A stretch of DNA of 64,000 nt from Amycolatopsis regifaucium (GCF_001613935.1 NZ_LQCI01000010.1:62001-126000); one strand, 5' to 3'. Numbered from the stretch's first letter, positions 1 through 8,926 are shown. A program made the numbers and translations. Notes: generated by a model from the sequence alone, not told the origin.

Positions 1-1
1 C

Positions 2-460
2 ACCACGCACACGTGGGAAGAGCGCTGGGAGACCCTGCGCATGATCCGCGAGGCGGGCATGGAGGTCTGCTGCGGCGGCATCATCGGCATGGGAGAGAGC
101 ATCGAGCAGCGCGCCGAGTTCGCCGCGCAGCTGGCCGAGCTGAACCCCGACGAGTGCACGATGAACTTCCTCATCCCGCAGCCGGGTACGCCGTACGAGG
201 GCTACGAGGTCGTCGAAGGCAAGGACGCGCTGCGCACCGTGGCCGCGTTCCGGCTGGCGATGCCGCGGCCGCTGCTGCGGTTCTCCGGCGGCCGGGAGCT
301 GACCTTCGGCGATCTGGGCACCAAGCAGGGCATGCTCGGCGGGATCAACGCGATCATCGTCGGCAATTACCTGACCAACCTCGGCCGCCCGGCCACCGCG
401 GATCTGGAGATGCTCGAAGAGCTGAAGATGCCGGTGAAGGCGATCAGTGACGTCCTCTGA
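2..460 (+). CDS. bioB: Biotin synthase BioB, C-terminal part (5' end outside window)
   Basis: Radical-SAM enzyme that inserts sulfur into dethiobiotin in the last step of biotin synthesis. The frame is open from base 2, so the N-terminal CxxxCxxC cluster site lies outside the window. The visible part starts with [11 protein letters not shown] and carries [12 protein letters not shown], then [13 protein letters not shown], then [10 protein letters not shown], which matches the BioB motif whose Arg ligates the [2Fe-2S] cluster, and [12 protein letters not shown] near the end. It overlaps the next gene by 14 bases, suggesting coupled translation with the BsaP-like protein. Confidence 0.95.
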   Translation, partial: TTHTWEERWETLRMIREAGMEVCCGGIIGMGESIEQRAEFAAQLAELNPDECTMNFLIPQPGTPYEGYEVVEGKDALRTVAAFRLAMPRPLLRFSGGRELTFGDLGTKQGMLGGINAIIVGNYLTNLGRPATADLEMLEELKMPVKAISDVL

Positions 461-650
461 CCGACCGGCGTTCTGCGTCCATTGTGGACAACCGTCCGAG
501 GACGGTGCCGAACATCCCGCTTGCCACAACCCGAGAACCGCACTCGAACCGCCGCGCTACTGCACCTTCTGCGCGCGGCGGATGGTCGTCCAGATCACCC
601 CGGTGGGCTGGACCGCGCGGTGCAGCCGGCACGGCGAACTCGCGGGCTGA
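447..650 (+). CDS. bsaP: BsaP-like biotin synthase auxiliary protein (small Cys-rich)
   Basis: A 67-residue soluble protein whose ATG lies 14 bases inside the bioB 3' end. It has six cysteines: C10 and C13, C26, C39 and C42, and C59, with H12, H23, H27 and H62 as further possible ligands. Small Cys-rich proteins encoded directly after bioB in actinobacteria have been described as an iron-sulfur auxiliary factor (BsaP) that supports biotin synthase. The assignment rests on the gene overlap, the size and the CxxC pairs. A generic zinc-ribbon protein is the main alternative. Confidence 0.75.
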   Translation: MTSSDRPAFCVHCGQPSEDGAEHPACHNPRTALEPPRYCTFCARRMVVQITPVGWTARCSRHGELAG

Positions 651-656
651 CTCGCT

Positions 657-722
657 CCGCGTTCAGTCCTCTGAACGCGGTACTTGCGCGTGCAACTACC
701 GCACTTAGAGGACTGAACGCGG
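657..722. repeat. Dispersed palindromic repeat, copy 1
   Basis: Imperfect inverted repeat with arms 657-682 and 697-722 (26 bases each, 3 mismatches in the inner third) around a 14-base loop. The loop itself holds TTGC-GCGT-GCAA, so a second small hairpin can extend the stem. The outer arm reads CGCGTTCAGTCCTCT. It lies between two plus-strand genes. The same architecture recurs near 35308, 39483 and 44843. It may act as a terminator or be a small mobile palindrome; there is no U-tract. Confidence 0.85.
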
Positions 723-810
723 GAGTTGGGTGCGACTCGGCGCCGGGTTGCGTGCGCTGGGGCCGTCATTGGTTACGCTCTGCACAAGCAGCGTGAGGGA
801 GGGGTCCGGG

Positions 811-1416
811 TTGGGCGAGACGTCGGGCAAACCGGCACACCTGTCTTCCAGCGTGTCCGACCCCTGGTCGGTCCCCATGCTGCCGAGGCCGCGGCGTCCG
901 TACCCCAAGGTCGTCGTCAAGGCCGATCTGCTGCCCGCGGTCAGCGTGCTGTCCACGGCCGGGCTGCTCGGCTTCCCGCTGGCGTGGCTGTGGTCTCGGC
1001 TCGCGCCGCCGCAGCGCATGCGGGTGGTCAACGCCGAAGGCGGCCTCACGCCGCTGGAACTGGAGAGCTGGCACCGCTTCGACGACCTCGCCATCTACGG
1101 TTTCCTCGCGCTCGGCGCCGGGCTGCTGATCGGCGTCGTGACCTGGCTCCTGCGGGAGCGCCGCGGTCCGGTCGTGCTGATCGCCGCGACCGGGGGCGCG
1201 ACCCTCGCGGGCTGGCTGGGCACGACGATGGGCGTCTCGTTCGCCAACGGCCGCTACGAGATCGCAGCGGCACCCGCCGTGGGCGACGTCATCATGAAGG
1301 CGCCGCAGATCGAATCACCGTGGATCATGCTCGCCGCGCCGCTGATGACCACGCTGGCCTACACGCTGCTGACCGCGTGGAACGGCCGGGAAGACCTGGG
1401 TCGTCGCCTCGGCTGA
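811..1416 (+). CDS. DUF2567-like membrane protein
   Basis: About 201 residues from a TTG start at 811, chosen because GGGAGGGG at 797-804 sits just upstream; an ATG at 877 is the alternative. After a 30-residue polar N-terminus come roughly four membrane segments: AVSVLSTAGLLGFPLAWLW, then AIYGFLALGAGLLIGVVTWL, a segment around VVLIAATGGATLAGWLG, and a last one near WIMLAAPLMTTLAYTLL. The LWSRLAPP and WLLRERRGP motifs resemble DUF2567 proteins of actinobacteria. The function is unknown. The gene runs co-directionally into the M48 peptidase with 45 bases between. Confidence 0.7.
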   Translation: MGETSGKPAHLSSSVSDPWSVPMLPRPRRPYPKVVVKADLLPAVSVLSTAGLLGFPLAWLWSRLAPPQRMRVVNAEGGLTPLELESWHRFDDLAIYGFLALGAGLLIGVVTWLLRERRGPVVLIAATGGATLAGWLGTTMGVSFANGRYEIAAAPAVGDVIMKAPQIESPWIMLAAPLMTTLAYTLLTAWNGREDLGRRLG

Positions 1417-1461
1417 CGTTTTTCCTCTAGGGTGGGCCGGGACTTCTCTAGGGGGCTTTTC

Positions 1462-2526
1462 TTGACTGACGACATCGAGGTTTCCCGGCACAACGCCGTC
1501 CGGTTCCCGGGTATCAGCCCGCGGGCCTACGAACACCCCGTCGACCGCGGGGCGCTGGCCACCCTGCGCGCGGTACCCGGATTCGCGCAGGTCGTGAAGG
1601 CGATTTCGGGTTTCTACAGCGAACGCGGTGAGCGGCTCATGGCGCTGGCGTCCGCGATCCGGGTCGGCCCGAAGCAGTATCCGGAACTGGACAAGCTGCG
1701 CAACGAATGCGCCGAAACGCTCGACCTCGACCGCGTGCCGAACCTGTTCGTCGCCCGCAGCCCCGAGGTCAACGCGCAGACCATCGGCATGGACGAGCCG
1801 TTCATCGTGCTCAACACCGCGATGGTCGAGTCGATGGACCTCGCGTCGCTGCGGTTCGTGATCGGGCACGAGATGGGGCACGTCCTGTCCGGGCACGCGG
1901 TGTACCGCACGATCATGCTCCGGCTGATCGGCCTGCAGATGTCGATGTCGTGGACGCCGGTGAGCGCCATCGGCATCCGCGTCGTCATCGCCGCGCTGCG
2001 CGAGTGGTACCGCAAGGCCGAACTGTCCTGCGACCGCGCCGGGCTGCTGTGCTCGCAGGACCCGACCGCCGCGCTGCGGTCGCAGATCCTGGTGGCGGGC
2101 GGCATCGACCCGTCGAAGATCGACATCCCGGCGTTCCTGCAGCAGGCGTCGGAGTACGAGTCGGTCGACGACATCCGCGACAGCTACCTGAAGCTGCGCT
2201 ACGTCGAGACGATGTCGCATCCGCTGGCCGTCGTGCGCGCCGCGCAACTGCAGAAGTGGGCCGCTTCGGAGGAGTACCGGGCGATCCTGGCCGGCGAGTA
2301 CCCGCGCCGCGACGAGGACGCGCCGTCCTCCAACTGGACCGACGACCTGAAGTCGGCCGCGAAGTCGTACAAGGACTCTTGGAACAGCTCGGCCGACCCG
2401 CTGACGAAGGTGTTCAGCGACGTCGGCGAGGCGGTTTCCGGGGCGGCGGGCAAGGTGTGGAGCAAGTTCGGCGGCGGGAACGGGTCGGAAGAGGGCTCTG
2501 AAGGGGCTTCGAAGGCCGATAAGTAG
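1462..2526 (+). CDS. M48 family zinc metallopeptidase
   Basis: About 354 residues from TTG 1462, preceded by TAGGGGGC at 1449-1456; a GTG at 1432 is in frame but has no better ribosome site. HEMGH at residues 136-140 is the zinc-binding HExxH helix, and E187 in AELSCDRAG supplies the third ligand, as in M48 proteases (HtpX/Ste24-like). The N-terminal 90 residues are a helical lead domain. The C-terminal 60 residues are Ser/Gly/Lys-rich and probably disordered. There is no signal peptide; a hydrophobic stretch after the HExxH could touch the membrane. Probably a housekeeping membrane-associated protease; substrate unknown. Confidence 0.88.
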   Translation: MTDDIEVSRHNAVRFPGISPRAYEHPVDRGALATLRAVPGFAQVVKAISGFYSERGERLMALASAIRVGPKQYPELDKLRNECAETLDLDRVPNLFVARSPEVNAQTIGMDEPFIVLNTAMVESMDLASLRFVIGHEMGHVLSGHAVYRTIMLRLIGLQMSMSWTPVSAIGIRVVIAALREWYRKAELSCDRAGLLCSQDPTAALRSQILVAGGIDPSKIDIPAFLQQASEYESVDDIRDSYLKLRYVETMSHPLAVVRAAQLQKWAASEEYRAILAGEYPRRDEDAPSSNWTDDLKSAAKSYKDSWNSSADPLTKVFSDVGEAVSGAAGKVWSKFGGGNGSEEGSEGASKADK

Positions 2527-2537
2527 GGTCTCGCGCC

Positions 2538-2594
2538 GTGCAATGAAAGGCCCCTTCATCGCAAAATTTGCGATGAAGGGGCCTTTCATTGCAC
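2538..2594. terminator. Perfect 28-bp-arm palindrome between convergent genes
   Basis: Arms 2538-2565 and 2567-2594 are exact reverse complements around a single A. Each arm contains its own smaller palindrome (ATGAAAGG-CCCCTTCAT type). It lies between the M48 stop and the convergent LON gene stop, so it would fold in both transcripts and probably acts as a bidirectional terminator. A related hairpin is at 56218-56276. Confidence 0.8.
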
Positions 2595-2603
2595 TTGAGG
2601 GCC

Positions 2604-3320
2604 TCAGTTCAGGTTCGAAGGACGCGAGAACTCGCCCAGTTCCCCCGGCGGCATCGGCACCGCGCCAAGGGTGTTCAGGAACCCGGCCTCGCGCGTCAGC
2701 AGGCGGCACGCGATCCGCAGTCGCCGCAGCGGATTGGTCTCCTCCAGCAGGCGCTGCCGGTCCTCCAGCGGGAGCAGGCAGTCCGCGGTGAGCCGATAGG
2801 CGAGCGCGCCGATGTCGCCGTCCTCGGGCGGAGTGGTCCAGTCATCGGCGTGCCAGGCGGATTCGCAGTAGCGCCGGTGCGCGGCCTTGGCGACGTCGGC
2901 GAGCCTGGTCACGGTGTCACCGTGCACCGTCGAGACCCGGTCGTCGGGCACCCATTCGACCGAGCCGATCAGGTACGGCGCGGAAACGCGGTCGATCTCC
3001 AGCAGCCGGAACCGGCGCCGCGCGGTGGTGACGACGTCGAATCTGCCGTCCGGCAGCCGTTTCGCCTCCCGCAACACCGTGCTGCAGCCGATCCCGTGGA
3101 CGTGCTCGGTTCCGCTGACTTCCCGGTTCATCGTCGTGCGCAGGGCGATGACCCCGAATTCGCGGTCCGGGATGACGTCACCGACGAGATCCGTCATCAG
3201 TTGCCGGTACCGCGGTTCGAAGATGTGCAGTGGAAGGTGTGTTCCAGGCAGAAGCACGGTCTGTAGCGGGAACAGCGGCAAGATCGCCTTCCCGGTGGAC
3301 TCCTCGCTCGGCTCGGTCAC
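2604..3320 (-). CDS. LON substrate-binding-domain protein
   Basis: About 238 residues from a GTG at 3320. The N-terminus AILPLFPLQTVLLPGTHLPL followed by HIFEPRYRQL is the classic start of the LON N-terminal (PUA-like) substrate-binding domain. There is no AAA+ or Ser-Lys protease domain, so this is a stand-alone family member as found in many actinobacteria. The remaining sequence keeps the domain pattern (FGVIAL, GCSTVL, GRFDVVTTARRRF) and ends in a helical bundle. It may recognise or deliver damaged proteins, but the actual role of stand-alone LON-N proteins is not established. The ribosome site is weak, so the start is less certain than the frame. Confidence 0.85.
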   Translation of the reverse strand: MTEPSEESTGKAILPLFPLQTVLLPGTHLPLHIFEPRYRQLMTDLVGDVIPDREFGVIALRTTMNREVSGTEHVHGIGCSTVLREAKRLPDGRFDVVTTARRRFRLLEIDRVSAPYLIGSVEWVPDDRVSTVHGDTVTRLADVAKAAHRRYCESAWHADDWTTPPEDGDIGALAYRLTADCLLPLEDRQRLLEETNPLRRLRIACRLLTREAGFLNTLGAVPMPPGELGEFSRPSNLN

Positions 3321-3360
3321 CCGTTCAAGGTACGGGGACAGCGAGGACTTCGCAGGACGG

Positions 3361-4059
3361 TCACTTCCGGACAGGTGGGCGGAACACCGCGAACGGGTCG
3401 GTGATCTGCATCCCCTTGCCCGCGAAGGAGAACAGTGCCGCCGGACGACCACCGCTGCGGCCCGGCGGCGCGGTGCGCCCGGTGGGGACGAGCAACCCGC
3501 GCCGGGACAACACACGCTGCAGATTCGTCGCGGACACCCGGTAACCCAGCGCAGCCGAGTACAGCCCCCGTAACGCCGATACGGTGAACTCTTCCGGGGC
3601 GAGCGCGAACCCGAGATTCGTGTAGCAGAGCTTCGAACGGAGCCGGTCCCGCGCGCGCAGCACGATGGACTCGTGGTCGAACGCCGTTCGAGGCAGCTCG
3701 GAGACGTCGTGCCATTCGGTGTCTTCCGGGATCTCGGGGTCCACATCGGACGGCACGAGGCCGAGGAACGCCGTCGCCACCACGCGCGGGCCCGGCACCC
3801 GGTCCGGCGCGCTGAACACCGCCAGCTGCTCCACATGCTTCAGCTGCCGGACGTCGACCTTCTCGGCGAGCTGCCGCCGGATGGACGCCTCGACGTCCTC
3901 GTCGGGCCGCAGCCTGCCGCCGGGAAGGGACCAGCGGCCCAGATGCGGATCGAGCGCGCGCCGCCACAGCAGGACCCGGAGTGTGTCCGAGCGCACTTGC
4001 AGGACCGCTCCCAAAACCTCGTGGGCGAGGGGGGTCTGGGTGTTAAGATGACTTCGCAC
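3361..4059 (-). CDS. nrtR: NrtR-like Nudix-domain transcriptional regulator of NAD synthesis
   Basis: About 232 residues from GTG 4059. The N-terminal half is a Nudix domain ([20 protein letters not shown]), but the catalytic REUxEE segment reads RQLAEK, so the metal-binding glutamates are lost and hydrolysis is unlikely. The C-terminal part ([20 protein letters not shown] onward) is the winged-helix region typical of NrtR, which senses ADP-ribose or related NAD metabolites. It is divergent from nadABC, and the 25-bp operator at 4060-4084 abuts its start codon. A TACAAT box eight bases upstream of the GTG suggests a leaderless, autoregulated gene. Confidence 0.85.
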   Translation of the reverse strand: MRSHLNTQTPLAHEVLGAVLQVRSDTLRVLLWRRALDPHLGRWSLPGGRLRPDEDVEASIRRQLAEKVDVRQLKHVEQLAVFSAPDRVPGPRVVATAFLGLVPSDVDPEIPEDTEWHDVSELPRTAFDHESIVLRARDRLRSKLCYTNLGFALAPEEFTVSALRGLYSAALGYRVSATNLQRVLSRRGLLVPTGRTAPPGRSGGRPAALFSFAGKGMQITDPFAVFRPPVRK

Positions 4060-4084
4060 GGTTTTCGATTGTAAGGCGAAAACC
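4060..4084. promoter_or_regulatory. Palindromic operator between nrtR and nadABC
   Basis: GGTTTTCG (4060-4067) and CGAAAACC (4077-4084) are exact inverted 8-mers separated by nine bases. On the minus strand the spacer contains TACAAT, a good -10 for nrtR; on the plus strand TAAGAT at 4044-4049 could be the -10 for nadA. A dimer bound here would block both promoters, which fits NrtR control of NAD synthesis. Confidence 0.6.
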
Positions 4085-4118
4085 GGGAGTGGACAAATCG
4101 GTCCGGAGGGCCAGAACG

Positions 4119-5129
4119 ATGACGAGCACGCTGCAGAACGACCTGACCCCGTACGGTGGCGTCGTCGCCGACGCCGCATGGGCGGAGGAGGTGCGGAGCC
4201 TCGCTCGCAAGCGCGACGCCGTCCTGCTCGCGCACAACTACCAGGTCCCCGAGATCCAGGACATCGCCGATTTCACCGGCGATTCCCTCGCGCTCAGCCG
4301 TATCGCGGCGAGCAGCGACGCGTCCACCATCGTCTTCTGCGGCGTGCACTTCATGGCCGAGACGGCGAAGATCCTGGCGCCCGAGAAGACGGTCCTGATC
4401 CCGGACGCGCGGGCGGGCTGCTCGCTCGCGGACTCGATCACCGGCGAGCAGCTGCGCGCCTGGAAGGCCGAGCACCCCGGCGCCGTCGTCGTTTCGTACG
4501 TGAACACCACGGCCGAGGTCAAGGCGGAGACCGACATCTGCTGCACGTCGTCGAACGCCGTCGACGTGGTCGCTTCGATCCCCGCTGACCAGGAGGTGCT
4601 GTTCCTGCCGGACCAGTTCCTCGGCGCGCACGTCAAGCGCGTGACCGGTCGCGAGAACATGCACATCTGGGCCGGGGAATGCCACGTGCACGCGGGCATC
4701 AACGGTGCCGAACTGGCCGAGCGGGCCGCGGAAGACCCCGACGCCGACCTGTTCATCCACCCGGAGTGCGGCTGCGCGACCTCGGCGCTGTACCTGGCGG
4801 GAGAGGGTGCTGTCGCCCCGGAGCGGGTCAAGATCCTCTCCACCGGCGACATGGTCCACGCCGCTCGTGACACCAAGGCGAAGTCGGTCCTCGTGGCCAC
4901 CGAGATCGGCATGATCCACCAGCTGCGCAAGGCCGCGCCGGAGATCGACTTCCGCGCGGTGAACGACCGGGCGTCCTGCCGGTACATGAAGATGATCACG
5001 CCCGCCGCCCTGCTGCGGTCGCTGCGCGAGGGCGCCGACGAGGTTCACGTCGACGTCGAGACCGCCGCCCGCGCCCGCGCTTCCGTGCGGCGCATGATCG
5101 AGATCGGTCAGCCTGGCGGCGGAGAATGA
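4119..5129 (+). CDS. nadA: Quinolinate synthase NadA
   Basis: About 336 residues from ATG 4119, preceded by GGAGGG at 4105-4110 with 8-base spacing; the in-frame GTG at 4089 would add a tail without a good ribosome site. NadA condenses iminoaspartate with dihydroxyacetone phosphate to quinolinate and needs a [4Fe-4S] cluster. The three expected cysteines are in [12 protein letters not shown] (C74), GECHVHAG (C188) and SCRYMKM (C287). [20 protein letters not shown] is the family N-terminal signature. First gene of a nadA-nadB-nadC operon with 4-base overlaps at both junctions. Confidence 0.97.
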   Translation: MTSTLQNDLTPYGGVVADAAWAEEVRSLARKRDAVLLAHNYQVPEIQDIADFTGDSLALSRIAASSDASTIVFCGVHFMAETAKILAPEKTVLIPDARAGCSLADSITGEQLRAWKAEHPGAVVVSYVNTTAEVKAETDICCTSSNAVDVVASIPADQEVLFLPDQFLGAHVKRVTGRENMHIWAGECHVHAGINGAELAERAAEDPDADLFIHPECGCATSALYLAGEGAVAPERVKILSTGDMVHAARDTKAKSVLVATEIGMIHQLRKAAPEIDFRAVNDRASCRYMKMITPAALLRSLREGADEVHVDVETAARARASVRRMIEIGQPGGGE

Positions 5130-6781
5130 CCGGCCCGGTTACCGCCCTTCAGGCGAAAACCAACCCCGTGTGGGAGGCCGCCGCCGATCTCGTGGTGATC
5201 GGCAGCGGGGTCGCCGGGCTCACCGCCGCGTTGCGCGCGCGGGAGCTCGGGCTGCATGTCCTGGTGGTCACCAAGGCCGCGGTTTCCGAGGGGAACACCC
5301 GTTGGGCGCAGGGCGGGATCGCGGTCGTGCTGGAGGGTGAGCACGAGCGAGGCGACTCCGTCGGCAAGCACGCCGCGGACACGCTCACCGCCGGCGCCGG
5401 GCTTTGTGACGAGGACGCCGTCCGCTCGATCATCGCCGGTGGCCCGGCCGCGGTGGCCAGGCTGCGGGCGGAGGGCGCCCGGTTCGACCCGGCCGTCGAA
5501 GGCCGCGACGAATTGGCGCGCACGCGGGAAGGCGGGCACAGCGCGTTCCGCGTCATCCACGCCGGAGGTGACGCGACCGGGGCCGAGGTCGAACGCACAC
5601 TGGTCGCGAAGGCCGGTGACCGGCGGATCCCGGTGCTGGAGCACCACATCGCCGTCGACGCGATCCGCACCCCCGCCGGTGAGGTGGTCGGCTTGACCGT
5701 CTTGGACCGCAACGGTGTTCCCGGCGTCGTCCGGGCACCGGCGGTACTGCTGGCCAGCGGCGGGCTGGGGCAGCTCTACCAGGCTACGTCGAATCCGGAG
5801 ATCGCCACGGGGGACGGGCTCGCGCTCGCGTTGCGCGCGGGAGCGCAGCTCGCGGACGTCGAGTTCGTCCAGTTCCACCCGACGGTCCTGTTCACCCCCG
5901 GCGCGCGCGGCCGCCTTCCGCTGGTCACCGAGGCGGTGCGTGGCGAGGGCGCGACCCTGCACGACGCGACGGGCGCTTCGGTCATGCGCGGCGTGCATCC
6001 GCTCGGGGATCTCGCGCCGCGGGACGTCGTGTCGGCGGCGATCACCCGCCGGATGGTGCAGGCGCCCGGCGGCGTCGACGATCACGTTTTCCTTGACGCC
6101 ACTGGGATCGCGGGCTTCGCGAAGCGGTTCCCCACCGTGTACTCGGCGTGCGCGGCGATCGGCCTCGATCCCGTGAAGGACCCGATCCCGGTCACCCCCG
6201 CCGCGCATTTCGCCTGCGGTGGTGTGGTGACCACTGTGGACGGACGGTCCGGCGTCCGCGGCCTCTACGCGGCGGGTGAGGTCGCGAGGACCGGTCTGCA
6301 CGGCGCGAACCGCTTGGCGTCCAACAGTTTGCTCGAAGGCCTCGTGGTCGGGCAGCGGGTGGCCGAGGCGGTCGCCATCGATCTCGCCGCCGGACTGCTG
6401 GGCGACCCGCGCCGCGGTGTGCTCACGGCGCCGCCGACGGTCGCGGTGGCCGACCGCGACGCGCTGCAGCGGGCGATGAGCCGGTACGCGGCCATCGGCC
6501 GGGACGCCGACGGCCTCGCGGTCGTCGGTTCGGTGCTGGATCTTTCGGTCGTCGAGAGTCCCTTGTGGACTCCCCGGATCGTCGAGGACGCGGCACTCAC
6601 CTTGGTGGCGGAGGCGTTGGTCGCGGCGGCGGCGCGGCGGACGGAGTCCCGCGGCTGCCACGTGCGGACCGATTTCCCCGAACGCGACGAGGTCACCTGG
6701 CAACGCGGTCAGCTCATCCGGCTCAGCCCGTCGGGCCAGCCGGTGCTGGCCGATCCGATCGCTTTGGAGGGTGTGGCATGA
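5126..6781 (+). CDS. nadB: L-aspartate oxidase NadB
   Basis: 551 residues; its ATG overlaps the nadA stop (ATGA). A flavoprotein that oxidises L-aspartate to iminoaspartate, the NadA substrate. The FAD-binding dinucleotide motif [15 protein letters not shown] is near residues 24-38, followed by [21 protein letters not shown], and the flavin-contacting [19 protein letters not shown] and [10 protein letters not shown] motifs of the fumarate reductase/succinate dehydrogenase flavoprotein family. The full length matches the family. Cytosolic, operonic with nadA and nadC. Confidence 0.97.
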   Translation: MTGPVTALQAKTNPVWEAAADLVVIGSGVAGLTAALRARELGLHVLVVTKAAVSEGNTRWAQGGIAVVLEGEHERGDSVGKHAADTLTAGAGLCDEDAVRSIIAGGPAAVARLRAEGARFDPAVEGRDELARTREGGHSAFRVIHAGGDATGAEVERTLVAKAGDRRIPVLEHHIAVDAIRTPAGEVVGLTVLDRNGVPGVVRAPAVLLASGGLGQLYQATSNPEIATGDGLALALRAGAQLADVEFVQFHPTVLFTPGARGRLPLVTEAVRGEGATLHDATGASVMRGVHPLGDLAPRDVVSAAITRRMVQAPGGVDDHVFLDATGIAGFAKRFPTVYSACAAIGLDPVKDPIPVTPAAHFACGGVVTTVDGRSGVRGLYAAGEVARTGLHGANRLASNSLLEGLVVGQRVAEAVAIDLAAGLLGDPRRGVLTAPPTVAVADRDALQRAMSRYAAIGRDADGLAVVGSVLDLSVVESPLWTPRIVEDAALTLVAEALVAAAARRTESRGCHVRTDFPERDEVTWQRGQLIRLSPSGQPVLADPIALEGVA

Positions 6782-7668
6782 GTGAATTCTCCCCATGGGT
6801 CGTCAAGGCGCTGGCCGACCACGGCCTCGACGTCCCCGACGTGCACCGCGTCGTCACGACGGCCTTGACCGAGGACCTGCGGTACGGGCCCGACGCGACG
6901 ACGAACGCCACGGTGCCCGAATCCGCCACCACGCTGGCCGAACTCACGCCGAGGACGGCGGGCGTGGTCGCCGGGATCCCGGTGGCGCTGGCGGTGTTCG
7001 ACCTCGTCCTCGGTTCCGGACTGGAGGTCATGGCCGCCCGCGACGACGGTGACCGGCTGACCGCCGGGGAGCAGGCGCTGGTCGTGCGCGGTCCGGTGCG
7101 TGGCCTGCTCACCGCCGAACGCACCGCGCTGAACTTGTTGTGCCACCTGTCCGGCATCGCCACCGCGACCGCCGCCTGGGTGTCCGAAGTGGACGGTACC
7201 GGCTGTCGGATCCGGGACTCCCGCAAGACCTTGCCCGGACTGCGGCTGCTGGAGAAGTACGCCGTCCGCGCGGGCGGCGGGGTGAACCACCGGCTAGGCC
7301 TCGGTGACGCGGTACTCATCAAGGACAACCACGTCGTCGCCGCCGGTTCGGTGACCGCGGCGCTCACCGCGGCCCGTGAGCACGCGCCCGAACTGCACTG
7401 CGAGGTCGAGGTCGACGACCTGGCCCAGCTGGAGGAGGCACTCGCCGCCGGCGCCGACGAGGTGCTGCTCGACAACTTCACGCCGGGGGAATGCGCGAAG
7501 GCCGTCGACAGGCGCGACGAAGTCTCGCCGAAGACCCGGCTGGAATCTTCCGGCGGATTGCGGCTGGACGTCGCGCGGGCCTACGCGGAGTCCGGGGTGG
7601 ACTTCCTCGCGGTCGGAGCACTCACCCATTCCTCGCCCGCGCTCGACCTCGGGATGGACCTGCGCTGA
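6778..7668 (+). CDS. nadC: Nicotinate-nucleotide pyrophosphorylase (carboxylating) NadC
   Basis: 296 residues from ATG 6778, overlapping the nadB stop by 4 bases. It decarboxylates quinolinate while transferring phosphoribose from PRPP to give nicotinate mononucleotide. Characteristic motifs are LTAERTALNLLCHLSGIAT, RDSRKTLPGLRLLEKYAV, NHRLGLGDAVLIKDNH, EVEVDDL, DEVLLDNFTP and ESSGGL near the C-terminus, all typical of the type II PRTase fold. It completes the de novo NAD branch encoded here. Confidence 0.97.
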   Translation: MSEFSPWVVKALADHGLDVPDVHRVVTTALTEDLRYGPDATTNATVPESATTLAELTPRTAGVVAGIPVALAVFDLVLGSGLEVMAARDDGDRLTAGEQALVVRGPVRGLLTAERTALNLLCHLSGIATATAAWVSEVDGTGCRIRDSRKTLPGLRLLEKYAVRAGGGVNHRLGLGDAVLIKDNHVVAAGSVTAALTAAREHAPELHCEVEVDDLAQLEEALAAGADEVLLDNFTPGECAKAVDRRDEVSPKTRLESSGGLRLDVARAYAESGVDFLAVGALTHSSPALDLGMDLR

Positions 7669-7679
7669 CCTGGAGCACT

Positions 7680-7708
7680 AGAATTTCCTTGTGTGACAAG
7701 GGAATTCT
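7680..7708. promoter_or_regulatory. Near-perfect inverted repeat upstream of the mycosin gene
   Basis: AGAATTTCCTTGT (7680-7692) and ACAAGGGAATTCT (7696-7708) pair with one mismatch across a GTG spacer. The site is unusually AT-rich for this genome and ends directly at the ribosome site of the mycosin gene, 6-10 bases before its start. It could be an operator or an mRNA hairpin controlling translation initiation; it also sits where nadC transcription would end. Confidence 0.5.
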
Positions 7709-7714
7709 GGAGGA

Positions 7715-8884
7715 ATGGTGGGCTTTGCCGGTAAAAGTGCCGTCGCGGGAAGCGTCGCTTTCGTGGCACTGCTCGGCGCACCCGTCCCGGCGACCGCGGT
7801 CGCCGAGCAGTGCGCGAACCCGACGGGCACTTACACCGCCGCCGTTCCGTGGGGACAACGGCTGATCGACCCCGCGCGGATCTGGCCGCTTTCGCGTGGC
7901 GCCGGCCAGCTGGTCGCGGTGATCGGCACCGGTGTGGACGGCGGCAACCGCCAGTTCGCCCCCGGTCAGCTCGTCGGCGGCCAAGGCACCGGGACCGACG
8001 ACTGCGACGGCCGGGGCACGATCGCCGCCGGGATCGTCGGCGCGCAACCGGATCCGTCCACGACGTTCGCCGGGATCGCGCCCGGGGTGAAGCTCCTGCC
8101 GCTCCGCTACACGCAGGTGAACGGGGGTGGCGATCCAGGCCAGCTCGCTTCCGCCATCGAAACCGCGCTGAACCGCGGGGCCGGGATCATCCTGATCGCC
8201 GTCCCGGCCGCTTCGGACAGCCCCGCACTGACCGGCGCGGTGTCGCGCGCCAGGGAGAAAGGCGCGCTGATCGTCTCTCCCGCCGCGGGCACGCAGCAGG
8301 GCCAGACGTCCTATCCGACCGCGACACGCGGCGTCCTCGCGGTGGGTTCGACCAACCAGGCAGGCGAGGCGGTGCAGACGGAGTCCGGCTCCTATCTGGG
8401 GATTTCCGCGCCCGGCGCCGAGCTGGTCAGCACGTCGGCCGGCGCGGGCGGGACCGTGGCGCACCGGTGGCCGGTGAGCGATCCCAGCCTGGCCGCCGCG
8501 CACGTCGCGGGTGTCGCGGCGCTCGTGCGCGCGTATCACCCCGAGTTGTCGCCGGAGCAGGTCGTCGCCCGGCTGACCCTGACCGCGCACCGCGGCCCGA
8601 GCGGCGGGCACGATCCGCGCCGGGGTTGGGGTTCGATCGACGCCTACGCCGCCGTGTCCGCCGTCATCCCGGCCGGTACGCCGGGGCCGGGAGGACCGCC
8701 GAATGTCGCTCCGGAGACCGTCGTCGTTCCCGCTGCCGCCCCCGCTCGCGGAGGCACGGACAAGGTTTCCGGGGTACTCGCCATCGCCGGGGTGGCCGCC
8801 GCCGTCGCGGCGGGCGTGGTGGTGGCGGCGGTCCGGCGCGGCAAACGCCGGGGCTGGCGGCCTTCGCGGTTTCGTGCCTCGTGA
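7715..8884 (+). CDS. mycP: Mycosin-like subtilase of the ESX locus, catalytic residues degenerate
   Basis: 389 residues: a signal peptide (residues 1-30), a subtilase domain, a Pro/Ala linker and a C-terminal membrane anchor (VSGVLAIAGVAAAVAAGVVV) followed by RRGKRR, the mycosin layout. The triad is damaged. The Asp motif reads VAVIGTGVDGG (D to G), the His motif reads DCDGRGTIAAG (H to R), and only the Ser motif DPSLAAAHVAGVAAL keeps its serine. Mycosins are needed structurally for ESX complexes even when inactive, so this may be a scaffold pseudoprotease. The ATG (7715) and next-codon GTG (7718) are both possible starts; GTG has the better spacing from GGAGG. Confidence 0.85.
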   Translation: MVGFAGKSAVAGSVAFVALLGAPVPATAVAEQCANPTGTYTAAVPWGQRLIDPARIWPLSRGAGQLVAVIGTGVDGGNRQFAPGQLVGGQGTGTDDCDGRGTIAAGIVGAQPDPSTTFAGIAPGVKLLPLRYTQVNGGGDPGQLASAIETALNRGAGIILIAVPAASDSPALTGAVSRAREKGALIVSPAAGTQQGQTSYPTATRGVLAVGSTNQAGEAVQTESGSYLGISAPGAELVSTSAGAGGTVAHRWPVSDPSLAAAHVAGVAALVRAYHPELSPEQVVARLTLTAHRGPSGGHDPRRGWGSIDAYAAVSAVIPAGTPGPGGPPNVAPETVVVPAAAPARGGTDKVSGVLAIAGVAAAVAAGVVVAAVRRGKRRGWRPSRFRAS

Positions 8885-8926
8885 GCGGCAGCGGCGTACT
8901 GGGGGACACCACTGCCGCTCACGAGG
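8877..8926. terminator. Terminator hairpin after the mycosin gene
   Basis: 15-base arms 8877-8891 and 8912-8926 (CCTCGTGAGCGGCAG and its complement) are exact around a roughly 20-base loop that can pair further (GG/CC). The hairpin includes the mycosin stop codon and faces the 3' end of the convergent minus-strand operon, so it probably terminates transcription from both sides. Confidence 0.7.

Noticed and set aside
3361..4059. NrtR-like gene considered as an active Nudix hydrolase
   Set aside because: The REUxEE metal-binding segment is replaced (RQLAEK), and a C-terminal winged-helix region plus operator context point to a regulator.
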